From: Paulinella micropora
Taxonomy: Eukaryota; Cercozoa; Imbricatea; Euglyphida
Length of the DNA stretch: 64,000 bases
Reading direction: 5' to 3'
Assembly (NCBI GenBank): GCA_009731375.1
Contig: BJOX01000222.1
Coordinates: 395,973-459,972 of the forward strand
Position numbers and translations under genes: made by a program. Below the pieces are notes generated by a model. That model had not been told where the DNA came from. It did no database searches and worked only from the letters and a program-made list of their open reading frames with translations. The stretch's first letter is position 1; the number at the start of each line of letters is the position of its first letter. Positions 1 to 64,000 of this stretch are shown here, in pieces.

Positions 1-1000
<1,000 letters not shown>

Positions 1001-1428
1001 NNNNNNNNNNNNNNNNNNNNNNNNNNNNNNNNNNNNNNNNNNNNNNNNNNNNNNNNNNNNNNNNNNNNNNNNNNNNNNNNNNNNNNNNNNNNNNNNNNNN
1101 NNNNNNNNNNNNNNNNNNNNNNNNNNNNNNNNNNNNNNNNNNNNNNNNNNNNNNNNNNNNNNNNNNNNNNNNNNNNNNNNNNNNNNNNNNNNNNNNNNNN
1201 NNNNNNNNNNNNNNNNNNNNNNNNNNNNNNNNNNNNNNNNNNNNNNNNNNNNNNNNNNNNNNNNNNNNNNNNNNNNNNNNNNNNNNNNNNNNNNNNNNNN
1301 NNNNNNNNNNNNNNNNNNNNNNNNNNNNNNNNNNNNNNNNNNNNNNNNNNNNNNNNNNNNNNNNNNNNNNNNNNNNNNNNNNNNNNNNNNNNNNNNNNNN
1401 NNNNNNNNNNNNNNNNNNNNNNNNNNNN
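1001..1428. other. Assembly gap inside CTAC array
   Basis: 428 Ns with CTAC repeat on both sides. The other long gaps are 2820-3130, 14671-14961, 30714-31420, 34354-34638, 37527-37739, 41650-41895, 52708-53474 and 63278-63380. Confidence 0.99.
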
Positions 1429-1732
1429 CCTACCTACCTACCTACCTACCTACCTATCTTACTTACATACCTACACCTACCTACCTACCTACCTACCTAC
1501 CTACCTACCTACCTACCTACACCTACCTACCTACCTACCTACCTACCTACACCTACCTACCTCTACCTACACCTACCTTCCTATACCTACCTACCTACCT
1601 ACCTACCTACCTACACCTACCTACCTACCTTCCTACCTACCTACCTACACCTATCTACCTACCTACCTACCTACACCTACCTGCCTACCTACCTACCTAC
1701 CTACCTACCTAACTACCTACCTATCTGTCTAG
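1429..1732. repeat. CTAC array
   Basis: Continuation of the CTAC/CTACAC repeat after the gap, ending in CTAG immediately before the first DEVH-exon relic. Confidence 0.95.
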
Positions 1733-1761
1733 GCTTATTGTGTTGGATAAAGTTGTGCACG

Positions 1762-1824
<63 letters not shown>

Positions 1825-2025
1825 GTCTATCTATCTGTCTATCTATCTGTCTATCTATCTATCCATCTATCTATCTATCTATCTATCCACCTACCTATCT
1901 ATCTATCTATATCTATCTATCTAGAATTGTTGTGTTGGATGAACTGCACGTCTACGGATATATATATATATATACAAATATCCATCAATCTATAGATCTA
2001 TCTATTTACCTACCTACCTACCTAC

Positions 2026-2075
<50 letters not shown>

Positions 2076-2128
2076 CTATCTATATATCTATCTATCTAGG
2101 TTTGTTGTGTCGGTTGAAGTGCACGCCT

Positions 2129-2189
<61 letters not shown>

Positions 2190-2198
2190 CAAATATCC

Positions 2199-2236
<38 letters not shown>

Positions 2237-2337
2237 ATATCTATCTATCTCTATCTATCTATCTATCTATCTAGGTTTGTTGTTTTGGTTGAAGTGCACG
2301 CCTACACACACATATATATATATACACACAAATATCC

Positions 2338-2413
<76 letters not shown>

Positions 2414-2819
2414 GTTAATACTTTACCCACAGACTTCCTTGGTTGACGAAATCAGAAGCTCCTTTTTCCTGTCATTAGTCGATATCTCATCAGTTGATCT
2501 CATCACTTACTCCATGGAGTGAACCAAGGCCATTTGAGGTGTCACTGACCCTCCTATGGGCTTGGTTTTTTGAAATGGGTGCCATCTGTCGACAGAGAGA
2601 GAATTAGGGGATGGTGTGGGTGTGCTGGGCCCGTGGTGGGGTGCCTTATGTGTGCCTAGCCATACGCCTTTCAGTCACATGCCGAAATGGCGACGGGAAG
2701 CACAATCCTGTTCCCTCAGGGTGCCCTTTCTCGCTTGTTGAGCCCGGAATAAAACCCACAGTGCTCTGTCGGTTTATACTAGACTGTCGAACAGTCTCGA
2801 AACTCCATCTGCTTACTGG
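2414..2819 (+). mobile_element. Family A element copy 1 (cut by gap)
   Basis: Starts TTAATACTTTACCCACAGAC, continues through CATCAGTTGATCTC and GCCATCTGTCGACAG to CTGCTTACTGG, where Ns begin. Shares near-identity with copies at 14.4-15.7, 28.3-28.9, 38.9-39.4, 53.5-53.8, 55.7-56.1 and 63.6-64.0 kb. Noncoding as far as I can see. Confidence 0.9.
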
Positions 2820-3130
2820 NNNNNNNNNNNNNNNNNNNNNNNNNNNNNNNNNNNNNNNNNNNNNNNNNNNNNNNNNNNNNNNNNNNNNNNNNNNNNNNNN
2901 NNNNNNNNNNNNNNNNNNNNNNNNNNNNNNNNNNNNNNNNNNNNNNNNNNNNNNNNNNNNNNNNNNNNNNNNNNNNNNNNNNNNNNNNNNNNNNNNNNNN
3001 NNNNNNNNNNNNNNNNNNNNNNNNNNNNNNNNNNNNNNNNNNNNNNNNNNNNNNNNNNNNNNNNNNNNNNNNNNNNNNNNNNNNNNNNNNNNNNNNNNNN
3101 NNNNNNNNNNNNNNNNNNNNNNNNNNNNNN

Positions 3131-3659
3131 ATGTCAGAAAAAAGGAGCTTCTGATTTCGTCAACCAAGGAAGTCTGTGGGTAAAGTATAAACCCGATGCC
3201 CAGCTAAGCCGTGATGTTTGCACGGAAGGGACTGATACAGGCGATACCAAAGCTCCCTAGTACCAGGCGGGGCCAGGGCTCGTTCCATAAGCGCCCCTTG
3301 CAGAACGAGCTCCCACCTCCATTACAGAGGGCCCAGTAAGCAGATGGAGTTTCGAGACTGTTCGACAGTCTAGTATAAACCCACAGTGCTCTGTCGGTTT
3401 ATACTAGACTGTCGAACAGTCTCGAAACTCCATCTGCTTACTGGGCCCTCTGCAATGGAGGTGGGAGCTCGTTCTGCAAGGGGCGCTTATGGAACGAGCC
3501 CTGGCCCCGCCTGGTACTAGGGAGCTTTGGTATCGCCTGTATCAGTCCCTTCCGTGCAAACATCACGGCTTAGCTGGGCATCGGGTTTATACTTTACCCA
3601 CAGACTTCCTTGGTTGACGAAATCAGAAGCTCCTTTTTTCTGACGTTAGTCGATATCTC

Positions 3660-3660
<1 letters not shown>
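3131..3660. mobile_element. Family A head-to-head inverted pair
   Basis: 3131-3378 is a minus-strand copy and 3379-3660 a plus-strand copy, meeting at the GTATAAAC/CCCACAGTGC junction. The plus copy ends GATATCTCATC and passes directly into a TATC array. The palindrome GACTGTTCGACAGTC is present in each arm. Confidence 0.88.
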
Positions 3661-3713
<53 letters not shown>

Positions 3714-3768
3714 TTTTCTAGGTTTGTTGTGTTGGATGAAGTGCTTATCTACGGATATATATATATAT

Positions 3769-3811
<43 letters not shown>

Positions 3812-3846
3812 TTTATTGTGTTGGATGAAATTCCCGTCTACGGCGC

Positions 3847-3911
<65 letters not shown>

Positions 3912-4051
3912 TTTGTTGTGTTGGATGAAGTGCACGTCTACGGCGCACATATATAATGATATTATATATATATACATATATATATATATATGTACATATA
4001 TAAATATGTGTATATACATACACATATATACATATATATATCTATATATAC

Positions 4052-62314
<58,263 letters not shown>

Positions 62315-62315
<1 letters not shown>

Positions 62316-62608
62316 GAGATGTCGCAAAGGAATGTAGTCCTTGCAAAGGAACGCAGTTTCACATCAAACAATAATTTGTGTACTGTGCATGTGTCCGGGA
62401 TGGGAATCACGGGTAGACTGTGTTCTGGAAAAAGAAGAGGAGGAAGGACGTTGAAGAAAAAGGCAATCTAGGAATGGAGAGTGGGAGGATAAGGAAGAAG
62501 AGAAAGAAAAGGAAGCCGTTAGTCCAAGTGTTTTGAGCACCGTAAGCTTGCGCAAGCTACAATGATGACATTGTATGAGGCCTAAACCCCCGCAGGGACC
62601 TAGCCCAC
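62315..62608 (+). mobile_element. Family B copy 4
   Basis: GATGAGATGTCGCAAAGG to GCAGGGACCTAGCCC, then different sequence (CAAATCGAAGTACCATAACA). Truncated at its far end relative to copy 1. Confidence 0.92.
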
Positions 62609-63552
<944 letters not shown>

Positions 63553-64000
63553 GATGAAATATCGACTAATGTCAGAAAAAAGGAGCTTCTGATTTCGTCA
63601 ACCAGGAAGTCTGTGGGTAAAGTATTAACCCGATGCCCAGCTAAGCCGTGATGTTTGCACGGAAGGGACTGATACAGGCAATACCAAAGCTCCCTAGTAC
63701 CAGGCGGGGCCAGGGCTCGTTCCATAAAGCGCCCCTTGCAGAACGAGCTCCCACCTCCATTACAGAGGGCCCAGTAAGCAGATGGAGTTTCGAGACTGTT
63801 CGACAGTCTAGTATAAACCGACAGAGCACTGTGGGTTTTATTCCGGGCTCAACAAGCGAGAAAGGGCACCCTGAGGGAACAGGATTGTGCTTCCCGTCGC
63901 TATTTCGGCATGTGACTTATAGGCGTATGGCTAGGCACACATAAGGCACCCCACCACGGGCCCAGCACACCCACACCATCCCCTAATTCTCTGTCTGTCG
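63553..64000 (-). mobile_element. Family A copy 9 (minus), leaves window
   Basis: GATGAAATATCGACTAATGT to the window end at CTGTCTGTCG. Nearly identical to copy 7. A 98-codon minus-frame-like ORF (63648-63944 +) is shared with copy 7 but broken in others, so it is not called as a gene. Confidence 0.93.

Larger units (their letters stand above)
1733..3948 (+). repeat. Seven degenerate copies of the DEVH exon in TATC/TA repeat
   Basis: Copies start at 1733, 1925, 2100, 2275, 3722, 3811 and 3911. Each is preceded by a TAG acceptor and begins G(C/T)TTRTTGTGTTGGAT or close. Several have damaged boxes (GATAAAGTT, GGTTGAAGT), and none has a donor. Copies further left are more diverged, and family A element DNA splits the array at 2414-3660. 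A more decayed relic with a GCAAAG|GTATG donor is at 4309-4333. Confidence 0.85.

Overview
The window is eukaryotic nuclear DNA. It is extremely rich in simple repeats: tetranucleotide TATC/GATA, GTAT/ATAC, GTAG and GTAA arrays, TA, CT and TTC tracts, and trinucleotides. It also carries tRNA-derived and fold-back mobile elements, and one spliced gene with GT-AG introns. The sequence alone does not name the species. A protist, alga or fungus-like lineage with repeat-inflated introns fits best. Sixteen N runs show that it is a gapped scaffold.  I read one real gene: a + strand HRQ1-type (RecQ4-like, DUF1998-associated; bacterial relatives YprA/MrfA) superfamily 2 helicase. It enters the window already under way and probably leaves it at the right. 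From 4.09 to 61.6 kb I find 27 exons, most of them 34 to 160 bases. Joined in order they give one reading frame running from motif II (DEVH, 4.1 kb) through SAT (9.7 kb), motif IV (22.6 kb), motif V (27.5 kb), motif VI QQAGRAGR (29.7 kb) and the conserved HLVCAAFE block (37.3 kb) to the RAYFEVYE / GAVYLNQG / [11 protein letters not shown] / YGF / DVDLKLPE C-terminal region (48 to 61.6 kb). Intron phases agree at every junction except exon 3 to exon 4, where a choice of acceptor is needed. Coding sequence is about 3.8 kb, near 6.5 percent of the span. Five exons carry homopolymeric or charged insertions (Glu/Lys, Gly, Asn, Ser/Pro, Ser/Thr).  The introns hold the unusual biology. Next to most exons, fragments of that exon, often with the splice site attached, are copied from a few to about 19 times and separated by microsatellite. 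Examples: the DEVH exon (1.7-4.1 kb), exon 2 (5.5-7.3 kb), exon 3 (10.0-10.7 kb), exon 11 (24.6-27.5 kb), exon 24 (50.7-57.6 kb) and exon 25 (57.8-59.7 kb, some copies inverted). Many arrays start exactly at the splice donor. Between them lie dispersed element families: a ~545 bp family (A) and a ~370 bp family (B), both ending ATCTCATC followed by a TATC tail; a GC-rich hairpin element (C); a 213 bp MITE (D); a large fold-back element with an internal 45 bp minisatellite (19.4-20.5 kb); a tRNA-derived SINE (43.9-44.1 kb); and two satellite-like families at 34.6-35.8 and 41.9-43.1 kb.
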